Assembly: GCF_000429405.1 (NCBI RefSeq)
Contig: NZ_KE386899.1
Location: 171,173 to 235,172, forward strand
Source: Algoriphagus marincola DSM 16067
GTDB lineage: Bacteria > Bacteroidota > Bacteroidia > Cytophagales > Cyclobacteriaceae
Direction: 5' to 3'
DNA: 64,000 nt
In this document: piece by piece, positions 47,225 through 54,866 of the stretch
How the letters are laid out: the number at the start of each line of letters is the position of its first letter
Numbering within the stretch: position 1 is the first letter of the stretch
Notes under the pieces: model-generated
Databases searched by the model: none
Told to the model about the DNA's origin: nothing
Seen by the model: the letters and a program-made list of their open reading frames with translations, nothing else
Made by a program: the position numbers and the translations under genes

Positions 47225-47260
47225 AAAAAAAGTCCAACTCTCAAGGGTTGGACTTTTTTT
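47225..47260 (+). terminator. Terminator of atpDC
   Basis: AGTCCAAC (47231-47238) pairs with GTTGGACT (47247-47254), extended by A6/T6 flanks; loop TCAA. Confidence 0.85.
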
Positions 47261-47364
47261 TATATAAAGGTTTGGTTGGCAAAAGGATCAAAGTAGTTTT
47301 CGAAAAGGTCTTTGCCTAATTTGTTTTAAAATTCAACAATCTTCCAATTTTTAAATTATTCTCT

Positions 47365-47389
47365 TACCTTTGCCCCACGAAAGGGGGTG
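47365..47389 (+). promoter_or_regulatory. rpsU promoter -7 element and extended Shine-Dalgarno sequence
   Basis: TACCTTTG (47365-47372) fits TAnnTTTG. AAAGGGGGTG (47380-47389) can pair over ten bases with the 16S anti-SD CACCTCCTTT (one G-U), seven bases before the rpsU ATG. No other gene in the window shows such a site. Confidence 0.72.
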
Positions 47390-47396
47390 TACACAT

Positions 47397-47591
47397 ATGA
47401 TCATAGTAAACGTAAAAGAAAACGAATCCATCGAGAAAGCGCTAAAGCGTTTTAAAAAGAAGTTTGACAAAACCGGTGCGGTTCGCGAGCTTAGAGCCCG
47501 TCAGGCTTTCACCAAACCTTCCGTCAAAAGAAGAGATCAAGTCATCAAAGCTGCCTACAAACAGCGGATGCAGGAGGAAGCAAACAAGTAA
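47397..47591 (+). CDS. rpsU: 30S ribosomal protein bS21
   Basis: 64 aa from the ATG at 47397 (MIIVNVKENESIEKALKRFKKK). Small basic two-helix protein of the 30S platform; Tyr54 (KAAYKQRM) is the position I recall as contacting the anti-SD in Bacteroidota ribosomes. The very strong SD in front of it suggests autoregulation: it would be translated only by ribosomes lacking bS21, whose anti-SD is free. Single-gene transcript with its own terminator, upstream of xerC. Confidence 0.95.
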   Translation: MIIVNVKENESIEKALKRFKKKFDKTGAVRELRARQAFTKPSVKRRDQVIKAAYKQRMQEEANK

Positions 47592-47618
47592 TTGTATTCC
47601 TTATCATAAAAAACAGAG

Positions 47619-47649
47619 ACAGCTATCCATTCGGATAGCTGTTTTTTTT
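47619..47649 (+). terminator. Terminator of rpsU
   Basis: Perfect 10-bp stem ACAGCTATCC / GGATAGCTGT (47619-47628 with 47633-47642), loop ATTC, T run. Confidence 0.87.
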
Positions 47650-47744
47650 GGTTATCACTTTCTAATATGCTTTTTCGATTTGTGACTTTTGTCAGAAGAT
47701 AGTCTCCTTTTTTTCTGCTATCTTAAAATTCAATTTCAGGCCAG

Positions 47745-48629
47745 ATGATCGACTCTTTTGTCAGTTACCTCCAATACGAAAAACGTAGCAGTCCCCATAC
47801 GGTGGAGGCCTATGAGCGGGATCTACTTCAGTTTCAGGAATTCCTTTCACTTTCCTTTGAGCAATCTGATTTGAGTTTGGCAGGCCATTCGGAGATTCGG
47901 GCATGGATAATTGATTTGGTGGAGCAGGGACTTAGCACCACTTCAGTCAATCGGAAAATTGCAACCCTTCGCTCTTTCTATAAATTTCTACTTCGACAGG
48001 AGCGTATCAGTCAAGATCCTACCTATAAGTTAAAGAGTCTTAAAAACCCGAAAAAACTCCCCGAATTTGTACAGGAATCCAGCATTCAGGACGTTTTAGA
48101 ATCGGACGTTTACGAGCCAGGATTTGAAGGATTGCGGGACAAGATGATTTTGGAATTTCTGTACTTGACCGGAGTGAGATTGTCTGAGTTGATGGGCCTT
48201 CGATGGTCTGACTTGGATTTACCGCAAATGCAGGTGCGGGTACTCGGGAAACGAAAGAAAGAACGGGTAATCCCGCTTTCTAAAGGCCTTATTCAGAATA
48301 TTATTTCTTACCGAAAAGTATTTGAGGAAAGGTTTTCGGATTTGGGCCAAAATCCCTATTTTATCGTAACAAATTCAGGTAAACAAAGCTATCCCATGAT
48401 GGTCTATCGCACGGTTCGGCAGTATCTTGATCGCTTTGCTCAGACTAGCAAACGCAGCCCACACGTGCTGAGACACACATTTGCGACACACCTGCTCAAT
48501 AAGGGGGCAGATCTGAATGCGGTGAAAGATCTATTGGGACATGCCAATCTGGCGGCTACCCAAGTCTACACCCACAACTCCATGGAAAAACTGAAGGCTG
48601 TGTTTGAACAGGCACATCCTAAAGCATAA
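47745..48629 (+). CDS. xerC: Tyrosine recombinase XerC/XerD
   Basis: 294-aa site-specific recombinase. N-terminal SAM-like DNA-binding domain (FVSYLQYEKRSSPHTVEAYERDL), then the catalytic domain: Arg in LTGVRLSELMGLRWSD (near residue 148), HxxR in SPHVLRHTFATHLL (near 240), His in LLGHANLAATQVYTHNS with the nucleophile Tyr near 275. Standard length and standard chromosomal setting between rpsU and hpf, so a housekeeping dimer-resolution enzyme rather than a phage integrase. Confidence 0.92.
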   Translation: MIDSFVSYLQYEKRSSPHTVEAYERDLLQFQEFLSLSFEQSDLSLAGHSEIRAWIIDLVEQGLSTTSVNRKIATLRSFYKFLLRQERISQDPTYKLKSLKNPKKLPEFVQESSIQDVLESDVYEPGFEGLRDKMILEFLYLTGVRLSELMGLRWSDLDLPQMQVRVLGKRKKERVIPLSKGLIQNIISYRKVFEERFSDLGQNPYFIVTNSGKQSYPMMVYRTVRQYLDRFAQTSKRSPHVLRHTFATHLLNKGADLNAVKDLLGHANLAATQVYTHNSMEKLKAVFEQAHPKA

Positions 48630-48664
48630 TGTAATTAATTGTTCAACCTAAAATGCTAAATGCT

Positions 48665-48970
48665 ATGAAACTGCAAATGCACTCTATTCACTTCGATGCA
48701 GATCAGAAGTTGATTGATTTTATCCAGAGAAAAGCTGACAAACTGGACACCTATTATGACCGGATTATTGACGGGGAAGTATTCATGAGATTGGACAAAA
48801 ACGAAAAAAATGAAAATAAAATCGTTGAAATAAAACTGAATGTTCCTGGCAAGCAGTTTTTTGCAAAGCATCAAACAGACTCTTTCGAAGCGGCTGCCGA
48901 TGAGGCGGTGGAAGGCTTGAGAAGACAGATCAAGAAGTACAAGGAAAAAGTAGTCTTGGCCAAGCAATAA
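48665..48970 (+). CDS. hpf: Ribosome hibernation promoting factor, short form
   Basis: 101 aa from the ATG at 48665 (MKLQMHSIHFDADQKLIDFIQRK). Beta-alpha-beta-beta-beta-alpha fold of HPF/RaiA with a basic C-terminal helix (LRRQIKKYKEKV). Binds the 30S decoding region in stationary phase. It lacks the long-HPF dimerisation domain. Follows xerC by 35 bp, the usual order in the phylum. Confidence 0.9.
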   Translation: MKLQMHSIHFDADQKLIDFIQRKADKLDTYYDRIIDGEVFMRLDKNEKNENKIVEIKLNVPGKQFFAKHQTDSFEAAADEAVEGLRRQIKKYKEKVVLAKQ

Positions 48971-48992
48971 ACCCAAAAATCAGATTTAACTC

Positions 48993-49025
48993 TAACCCCG
49001 GATTCACCCTCCGGGGTTATTTTTT
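48993..49025. terminator. Terminator shared by hpf and the convergent glycosyltransferase gene
   Basis: Perfect 10-bp stem TAACCCCGGA / TCCGGGGTTA (48993-49002 with 49010-49019), T run on the plus strand. The arm overlaps the minus-strand stop codon at 49017. Confidence 0.8.
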
Positions 49026-50675
49026 GCGCAGCAAATAATACTTTTTACTGTTGGCTTCCAGCAATTCCTCAAAATCAGCCCTGTGGATCTGAGAAAGTAG
49101 ATTGGGGATAGCCTTGGAGTCCCAATTCCGAGAGGCGGTTTTTACCTCGTATACTGTCAAATCCATCTCTTCAAGCCAGCGATCTTCCAAAATTATAAAT
49201 TGGTACTTTGTCACATCAGCCTGCCATTGGCTTTTAGGGAGATCGATCAATTTATAATCCGGGCCTAGGCTCATGCGGATTTTGCTTCCGGCATGGAGAT
49301 TTCCATAAAAAGCAATTGGCTCTCGAATATTTTCAGCTTGGATTAGGCTTGCAGCTTGAGTTCCTTGATGCGGGAGAGAGATATGATAGGTGATTGAGCT
49401 CAATAGGAAAAAAATCATTAAGAAGGTGTAAGAAATAATTTTTGGAAGCTTCTCCGAGGTTTTCAAGCCTGTATAAATGGCATAAATCAAGAAAATAACA
49501 CCAAGACCTGCTTGAAGCCGAAGCCAAAAATTACCCACCAATCCGAAGTTGATCCAAAGACTGACTCCTGTCAAAACTAAAATCAGGAACAAGAAAAATA
49601 CAGAAGCCACCTTTAGCGACTTTATTCTTTCCAAAATCCCGCTTTTGATTCCAATCCAAGCAATCCAAACAGCCAATACTGGTGCTACTGGAAGCAAGTA
49701 TCTTTCATAAAATTTACTGGTCAGAGCACCCATTCCCAAAATCGCCAAGCCCCACACAATTGCAAACAGGAAAAACTGAGGGTTTTCTTTCCAAGCCTTT
49801 TTGATTGTTTGTCTAAACTTAGGAGCGATAAGTAGGATCCAAGGAATAAACATTACCAGGAGTAGCAGGAGTGCTAAAAGTCCATTTTGTAAAATCAAGA
49901 GAAAGCGGGAAGCAACGCGGATCCCTACTTGGTCCTCCAAGAAACTGTCCAGATAGGTAGGGCCGTGGATTTTCCACATGGCGACAAACCAAAAAAGCGC
50001 GATCGCCATGCTTAGTAGGAGAGCAGGCAGGTGGAATAGCTTTTTCAATGATACTCGGTTCCAGGGATTGAATAGCAGTACGAGAATCCCAAGAAATCCT
50101 AAAGCGGCCGCAGGAAGTCCTTTCACCTCAAAGGCCAAAGCCAATCCCAAATACATCGCCCAAATGAATTTTGAATGAGCTTTTTCCCCATCACGAAGTA
50201 AGCCTACAAAGCCAACAGCACTCAAAGTCATAGTCAAAACCAGCAATACATCAGGAATCGATCGTCCTGAGGAAAGAATCAACACCGGGTTAGCAACCAT
50301 AATCAAGGCCGAGAGTCCAGCGATCTTTCTGTCAGCAAAAAGAATTTTTGAGAGTAGGAAAGTGAGTCCCACGGTCCCTGCACCGGCAAGCAAGAAGAAT
50401 ATCCTAGATCCAAACTCATTTACCCCAAATAGCTTGAACCCGGCAAAAACCGCCCAATAAGTAAGAATGGGCTTCTTGAATCGGAGTTCTCCACTTCCCA
50501 GATAGGTCGTCAGATAGTCTCCATTTTGAAGCATTTTGACCGCAGCATCCCGATAGTAAATCTCATCTGGGTAATGCATGTGAAAATTCAGAACAAACGG
50601 ACCAACCAACAAGCAATAGGCTGCCATCAGAATCCATGGGTTGATTTTTAGCTCGCTGGAAGAGGACAAAAGCAT
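49017..50675 (-). CDS. GT39-like membrane glycosyltransferase (ArnT/PMT type)
   Basis: 552 aa with about a dozen membrane segments. The first periplasmic loop holds the family acidic motif HMHYPDEIYYRDAAVKML (near residue 35), then ELRFKKPILTYW, typical of lipid-phosphate-sugar transferases such as ArnT. C-terminal soluble domain of about 120 aa. Sugar and acceptor are unknown. The ATG at 50675 (MLLSSSS) is chosen over a TTG two codons earlier. Divergent from a DPM1-like gene that could supply its polyprenyl-phosphate sugar. Confidence 0.85.
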   Translation of the reverse strand: MLLSSSSELKINPWILMAAYCLLVGPFVLNFHMHYPDEIYYRDAAVKMLQNGDYLTTYLGSGELRFKKPILTYWAVFAGFKLFGVNEFGSRIFFLLAGAGTVGLTFLLSKILFADRKIAGLSALIMVANPVLILSSGRSIPDVLLVLTMTLSAVGFVGLLRDGEKAHSKFIWAMYLGLALAFEVKGLPAAALGFLGILVLLFNPWNRVSLKKLFHLPALLLSMAIALFWFVAMWKIHGPTYLDSFLEDQVGIRVASRFLLILQNGLLALLLLLVMFIPWILLIAPKFRQTIKKAWKENPQFFLFAIVWGLAILGMGALTSKFYERYLLPVAPVLAVWIAWIGIKSGILERIKSLKVASVFFLFLILVLTGVSLWINFGLVGNFWLRLQAGLGVIFLIYAIYTGLKTSEKLPKIISYTFLMIFFLLSSITYHISLPHQGTQAASLIQAENIREPIAFYGNLHAGSKIRMSLGPDYKLIDLPKSQWQADVTKYQFIILEDRWLEEMDLTVYEVKTASRNWDSKAIPNLLSQIHRADFEELLEANSKKYYLLRKK

Positions 50676-50746
50676 GCGCAAAGATAAGTTTTCAAACGTA
50701 GCAGTTTCAGAATTTTCTTTGGATATTGGAATTGGGACAAGGCTTT

Positions 50747-50778
50747 TTTGTCAAGGCAGGCTTTTTGGAGTATTTTTG
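50747..50778 (+). promoter_or_regulatory. Promoter of the DPM1-like glycosyltransferase gene
   Basis: TTTG (50747-50750), 20-nt spacer, TATTTTTG (50771-50778). It lies only 15 nt before the ATG at 50794, giving a very short leader, and rules out the long frame starting at 50641. Confidence 0.7.
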
Positions 50779-50793
50779 ACCAAATTTTATCCT

Positions 50794-51792
50794 ATGAGCC
50801 AGCCACTTTTGTCCGTAGTCGTGACGGTCTACAATGAAGAAGAAAATATTCAACCCCTTCTTGACCAATGCTACCGAGCACTTCAAGACTTGGATTACGA
50901 ATTGATCCTTGTCGAGGATGGCTCTACGGATGGGACCGTCTCGGAGGTGAAAAAGTATGCCAATGAGCGGACGAAACTCATCATCTTCAACCGGAATTTT
51001 GGGCAAACTACAGCTTTGGCAGCAGGAATTGATCATGCCAAGGGTGAGTACATTGTCACCATGGATGGGGATCTTCAGAATGACCCGACGGATATCCCTG
51101 CAATGCTCCAAAAAGCTATCGATGAGGACTGGGATGTAGTGGCCGGAGTTCGCGCCAAGCGTAAGGACGGATTTGTCCTAAGAAAGATTCCATCCAAAAT
51201 CGCCAACTGGATCATCCGGAATTCTACCAAGGTTTACCTGAGTGACTACGGCTGTACACTCCGCGTTTACAAGGCAGAGATCGCTCAAAATATGGGATTG
51301 TATGGAGAGCTTCACCGCTTCATTCCTGTCCTAGCAAAGGAGCAGGGAGCTCGAATGACGGAAATGGACGTCAAGCATCATCCACGAATCCATGGAACAT
51401 CCAAATATGGATTGAGTCGGACTTTCAAGGTATTGTCAGATCTGATTCTGATGCTCTTTTTCCAAAAATACCTTCAACGCCCGATTCATCTTTTCGGAGG
51501 AATTGGCCTTTTGTCCTTTTTGGTTGGATCCATGATAAGTTTTTATCTCTTGGTGTTGAAACTACTGGGTGAGGATATCTGGGGCAGACCGATCATGATT
51601 TTGGGTTTTATTCTGATTTTGGGGGGAATTCAGTTGATCACGACTGGGATCATCGCGGAGATTATTGTAAGAACCTATTTCGAATCCCAGGATAAGAAGA
51701 CCTACACGGTGAGGTCGGTTTTTGAAGGGAAAAAGCAGGAAGTGAAAGGTGAAGAACTTTTTGATCCTGCTTCTGGAAAAATAGATGATTAA
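50794..51792 (+). CDS. DPM1/GtrB-like family 2 glycosyltransferase
   Basis: 332 aa from the ATG at 50794 (MSQPLLSVVVTVYNEEEN). GT-A domain with LILVEDGSTDGT (near residue 42), FNRNFGQTTALAAGIDHAKGEYIVTMDGDLQNDP (DGD, near 90), then two C-terminal membrane segments (IHLFGGIGLLSFLVGSMISFYLLVL and IMILGFILILGGIQLITTGIIAEI). Such enzymes load a sugar on polyprenyl phosphate for use by GT39/GT83 transferases, and one is encoded divergently next door. Confidence 0.88.
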   Translation: MSQPLLSVVVTVYNEEENIQPLLDQCYRALQDLDYELILVEDGSTDGTVSEVKKYANERTKLIIFNRNFGQTTALAAGIDHAKGEYIVTMDGDLQNDPTDIPAMLQKAIDEDWDVVAGVRAKRKDGFVLRKIPSKIANWIIRNSTKVYLSDYGCTLRVYKAEIAQNMGLYGELHRFIPVLAKEQGARMTEMDVKHHPRIHGTSKYGLSRTFKVLSDLILMLFFQKYLQRPIHLFGGIGLLSFLVGSMISFYLLVLKLLGEDIWGRPIMILGFILILGGIQLITTGIIAEIIVRTYFESQDKKTYTVRSVFEGKKQEVKGEELFDPASGKIDD

Positions 51793-51799
51793 AGAAGAG

Positions 51800-51907
51800 C
51801 GTCATTGCGAGGAGGTACGACGAAGCAATCTTTTTTGTAAAAAGAAAACCAATGAGACTACTTGTCCTCCGGTAGGCGGGCTTCACCCTTCGGGGTTCGC
51901 AGTGACG
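51800..51907. repeat. Dispersed repeat with terminal inverted ends (CATTGCGAGG type)
   Basis: The left end CGTCATTGCGA (51800-51810) is inverted at the right end as TCGCAGTGACG (51897-51907), 10 of 11 bases. The inner text GGAGGTACGACGAAGCAATC is a phrase I recall from intergenic repeats in many bacteria. The core includes a GGTAGGCGGGC unit. No coding capacity; MITE- or REP-like. It begins 8 bp after the glycosyltransferase stop. Confidence 0.7.
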
Positions 51908-51924
51908 AAATAATCCAATATACG

Positions 51925-52803
51925 TTGCAACAATACAAAAACCAGCTGAAAACACTCCTCAAACTCATCCTCACCGGATTGGCTTTGTATCTGGTTTTTC
52001 GAAAGATTGATACAACCCAACTTTTTGAAATCCTGAAAACGATTCAGTGGATCTGGTTGATTCCTGCTGTGATACTTTTTGTATTGAGCAAAGTCGCTAC
52101 GGCTTTTCGCCTCAATCACTATTTCAAAAACATCGGCCTTCAGCTTTCAGAATGGAAAAACTGGAAACTCTACCAAATTGGAATGTTTTACAATTTATTT
52201 CTGCCGGGAGGAATCGGAGGGGATGGATATAAAGTGTATTTGCTGAATAGGCACTATCAGGTATCTATCAAAAAGCTCGTGCAGGCCGCTTTGTTGGATC
52301 GCTTGGGAGGCTTGGTAGCCATTGTGTTTTTACTTTTCGGGTTCTTTCTGCTTGTTGATGTGAAATTGGATTTTTTGGAAAGTGGGCTCTGGAATGGCCT
52401 GATGATCGCAGGATTGATTTTGACTATTCCAGTGTTTTGGTTGGTGCAGAAGCTGGGATTCAAGGATTTTCTTCCTTCTTTTTGGTCAGCTAATCTATGG
52501 TCCTTTGCAGGACAAATCACCCAGTTGATTTGTGCTTGGTTTATTTTGATGGCTTTGGGGATCGATGAGAAGATTCTGGCTTACCAATTGGTCTTTTTGC
52601 TTTCTTCCATCGTGGCGGTTCTTCCGCTGACGATTGGGGGTGTAGGAGCCCGTGAATTGGTCTTTGTCTATGCCCATCAGTATGCAGGAATCGAGGAGGC
52701 CACAGCAGTGGCTTTCAGTCTGATCTTTTTTTTGATTACAGCCGTGGTTTCTTTGGTGGGGGCTTTGGTAAAAGTAGATTTGAAAGAAAACGGTATTATT
52801 TAA
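51925..52803 (+). CDS. Flippase-like membrane protein (LPG synthase TM/AglD family)
   Basis: 292 aa with about eight membrane segments; LTGLALYLVFRKIDTTQLFEILK at the N-terminus, FLPGGIGGDGYKVYLLNRHYQ (near residue 90), ALLDRLGGLVAIVFLL, and VLPLTIGGVGARELVFVYAH (near 235) are the family signatures. Such proteins sit beside glycosyltransferases and may flip lipid-linked sugars. No ATG fits: the only candidates are TTG at 51925 (Met-QQYKNQL), chosen here, and TTG at 51862 inside the repeat. The repeat may therefore have replaced the original upstream region. Confidence 0.8.
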   Translation: MQQYKNQLKTLLKLILTGLALYLVFRKIDTTQLFEILKTIQWIWLIPAVILFVLSKVATAFRLNHYFKNIGLQLSEWKNWKLYQIGMFYNLFLPGGIGGDGYKVYLLNRHYQVSIKKLVQAALLDRLGGLVAIVFLLFGFFLLVDVKLDFLESGLWNGLMIAGLILTIPVFWLVQKLGFKDFLPSFWSANLWSFAGQITQLICAWFILMALGIDEKILAYQLVFLLSSIVAVLPLTIGGVGARELVFVYAHQYAGIEEATAVAFSLIFFLITAVVSLVGALVKVDLKENGII

Positions 52804-53197
52804 GTACAACTTTTGTCGGAAAATAAAAAAGTCCTTCGCTTTCCTTCGTCACTTCCCAAAGTATCTTTTTGTCTTCTTCCAAATAGGTTAGTCGAATTTC
52901 AAAATCGGTCAAGGAATAGGCACTTGTAATTCTTCCCGCAAAGATATTTTGGTCTATTTTTTTTAAGAATATAGAATAAGATTCATAAGTACAATCCATG
53001 CGATCGCCATTGAAGGCAACTCCACAATGCTCACCGATATAATCGAAATCGCGAAACTCTGATGTCGGCTTTTCTAAATTGATGGAGAAAGACTGGTCTT
53101 CTTTTTCAAACCATCTCCAAGACCCAGAAATATCTTGGGAATAGCATGAAGCCGACAAAAAAACAAAGACTGGCATGAAGAAGAGCGGGAATTTCAC
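52796..53197 (-). CDS. Small exported protein, function unknown
   Basis: 133 aa from a GTG at 53197 (start VKFPLFF), one base after the stop of the upstream DUF4221 gene (TAA-A-GTG). The first 21 residues form a clean signal peptide ending SASCYSQ. The mature part is beta-rich (SGSWRWFEKEDQSFSINL, HCGVAFNGDRMDCTYES, FEIRLTYLEEDKKILWEV), lipocalin-like in appearance, with two Cys. A frame from an ATG at 53245 exists but overlaps the upstream gene and spoils the signal. It overlaps the convergent flippase-like gene by 8 bp. Confidence 0.68.
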   Translation of the reverse strand: MKFPLFFMPVFVFLSASCYSQDISGSWRWFEKEDQSFSINLEKPTSEFRDFDYIGEHCGVAFNGDRMDCTYESYSIFLKKIDQNIFAGRITSAYSLTDFEIRLTYLEEDKKILWEVTKESEGLFYFPTKVVLK

Positions 53198-53198
53198 T

Positions 53199-54365
53199 TT
53201 AATTTTTTTCAATAGTAAAAAGGCTAAAGGTAAGCGAATCTTCATTTTCTAATTCAGTATCATTTAAGATATACATTCCTTCTTTTCCAAAATGAATATA
53301 CAAATGATTGTATTCCGAAACATCCATTTTATGCAAATGCTGCCCGTTCTTGTCGATAAACAAAAGAAAGTTTTTATTCTTTGGGTCAAACATTTTATAG
53401 GAGTTTGCAGCCAAAGATTCATAATCTTCCTCTGACAACCCTTCCCGATAATGCCGAATATAAAGATCTCTAAAAGGATCAAAATAAGTTGTAAAGAAAC
53501 TGTTTTCTGTATAGTATTCCTTTTTCCATTCTCCAAAGTTTATCCCAGATCGATTGGTTAAGCTCACAAAGTTCTCTTTTGGGCTAGCATTTAGTTTTCG
53601 ATAATTCTCAAAATCTTTTGTAATGATTAAGTCATCCAAAATTGGAAAATTCAGGATGTACTCACCTGCTCTTGGGTCAAAGTCCATCGAAATCAATAAG
53701 TCATAGGCATTAACTTTCTTTCCCAAATATTCTTCGGGTAAAGGAAGAGCTGATTGGAATTCATCTAGATTTTTTGAAAATACACCAATCGTGTTTTCCG
53801 ATTTAGAATATTCGAAAGGAGGCTTTCCATATAGCTCGAGCATATTGAGTGCGGATACGATTTTGTCTGTTTTCAAAGCAAAGCGGAGAACACCTATAAG
53901 GGGATTCGGGCTTTCCATTGCGATTCGAGCTAGCTTTTGGCTCTTGGTAAATTTTCCCTCTTCGAAAATTGAAATTTCTCTTGCCTTTTTGTCAAAATAG
54001 AGAAAGCTGTTTTTCTCGTAAGGAATAAAGCTGTTTTGACCAGTTGTTCTATCTCCTCTATAATCTTCTAGTTCCTCTAATTTAAGATTAGATACAGGTA
54101 ATCCTCCCTTGCTAAGATCAAATGTGCCTATTCCATCATTGGTCTGAATATAGAAGTAGGACCCATTCTCGTCAGAAAAAAAAATCGGGTTTCCTTGCAG
54201 CTTAGGGAACCCGCCGGAAATATCTAATGAAATCGTCTTTTCAAGGCGTATTTGTAATTTTTCTGACTCGGCAAGCTTGCTTTCATTGGATTTATCTGTT
54301 TGACACGAAAGAATACTAGCAGCTAATACGAAATAAAGAAAGAGACTAAGTGATTTGAATTTCAT
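53199..54365 (-). CDS. DUF4221-type lipoprotein
   Basis: 388 aa from the ATG at 54365 (MKFKSLSL), lipoprotein signal ending AASILSCQTD. The mature part looks like a beta-propeller: PIFFSDENGSYFYIQTNDGIGTFDLSKGG, FLYFDKKAREISIFEEGKF and LFIDKNGQHLHKMDVSEYNHL are blade-like repeats. The layout matches DUF4221, common and expanded in Algoriphagus, with no known function. Second gene of a three-gene operon behind a small secreted peptide. Confidence 0.72.
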   Translation of the reverse strand: MKFKSLSLFLYFVLAASILSCQTDKSNESKLAESEKLQIRLEKTISLDISGGFPKLQGNPIFFSDENGSYFYIQTNDGIGTFDLSKGGLPVSNLKLEELEDYRGDRTTGQNSFIPYEKNSFLYFDKKAREISIFEEGKFTKSQKLARIAMESPNPLIGVLRFALKTDKIVSALNMLELYGKPPFEYSKSENTIGVFSKNLDEFQSALPLPEEYLGKKVNAYDLLISMDFDPRAGEYILNFPILDDLIITKDFENYRKLNASPKENFVSLTNRSGINFGEWKKEYYTENSFFTTYFDPFRDLYIRHYREGLSEEDYESLAANSYKMFDPKNKNFLLFIDKNGQHLHKMDVSEYNHLYIHFGKEGMYILNDTELENEDSLTFSLFTIEKN

Positions 54366-54415
54366 ATTTAATAGGTAAGTTCCTCCCAAGAACAGGGAGG
54401 AACAATTACAATTAA

Positions 54416-54640
54416 TTATCCACCTATAGATGGTGTTTCCACTTCAACGAAGCAGTCTCCAGGCAGTCCTTCCTCGCCTGGAGGAGGTGCAGGTAGCTGA
54501 ATACATTGATTGATTAATTCTATACAAAACCCTGCAACATAAGTTTTCCCTGCTATGGGAGTTACGTTACAAGATTGTCCATTGGAAATGGGGATTGAGC
54601 CAACCAATGCAAGACCGAAAATTAAAATTGTTTTTTTCAT
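54416..54640 (-). CDS. Small secreted cysteine-containing peptide
   Basis: 74 aa: signal peptide MKKTILIFGLALVGSIPISNGQ, then about 52 residues with four Cys (QSCNV, GFCIE, NQCIQ, GDCFVE) and a Pro/Gly-rich loop (LPAPPPGEEGLPGD). The even number of Cys fits two disulfides. It resembles in size and position the small exported peptides that accompany propeller lipoproteins in this phylum, but I recognise no family. Starts the operon with the DUF4221 gene, 50 bp upstream of it. Confidence 0.68.
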   Translation of the reverse strand: MKKTILIFGLALVGSIPISNGQSCNVTPIAGKTYVAGFCIELINQCIQLPAPPPGEEGLPGDCFVEVETPSIGG

Positions 54641-54724
54641 GATGTTTCAGTTTAAATGTAACACCCTGGCCAAGGTTATCTCTCATCCTCAGGACCTTCC
54701 TGATAACTAAAGACAACACAACAT

Positions 54725-54747
54725 ATTATTATTATTATTATTATTAT
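54725..54747. repeat. ATT trinucleotide microsatellite
   Basis: Nearly eight perfect ATT units in the spacer between the divergent small-peptide and pyrF genes. Slippage could change the spacing between upstream sites and the peptide gene. Confidence 0.8.
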
Positions 54748-54786
54748 CCAAAACTTAGTTCTATAAAAACTGTTTTTTTAAAAGTC

Positions 54787-54806
54787 AATACCCAAAAGTG
54801 GGTATT
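54787..54806. promoter_or_regulatory. Perfect 8-4-8 palindrome, AATACCCA-AAAG-TGGGTATT
   Basis: Two perfect 8-bp half-sites with a 4-bp centre, some 35 bp upstream of the pyrF -7 element. The TACCC/GGGTA half-sites resemble 7-2-7 sites of NarL-type regulators. It could instead act as a hairpin, as a T run follows on the plus strand. Between two divergent genes, it may control either. Confidence 0.5.
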
Positions 54807-54838
54807 TTTCGGGGGTTTTCGAACTCGCTCGGATTCCT

Positions 54839-54846
54839 TACTTTTG
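54839..54846 (+). promoter_or_regulatory. -7 element of pyrF
   Basis: TACTTTTG fits TAnnTTTG, 20 nt before the ATG at 54867; the -33 region reads TTTTC. It excludes the longer frame beginning at 54798. Confidence 0.5.
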
Positions 54847-54866
54847 TCCAAATCCTAAATAGCACC

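Noticed and set aside
48971..49016. tRNA-tuf cluster expected after hpf in many relatives
   Set aside because: Only a terminator is present before the convergent glycosyltransferase gene; no tRNA-like fold seen.
50641..50793. 51-codon extension of the DPM1-like glycosyltransferase
   Set aside because: Overlaps the divergent gene and contains the exact promoter at 50747-50778; the GT2 domain begins at 50794.
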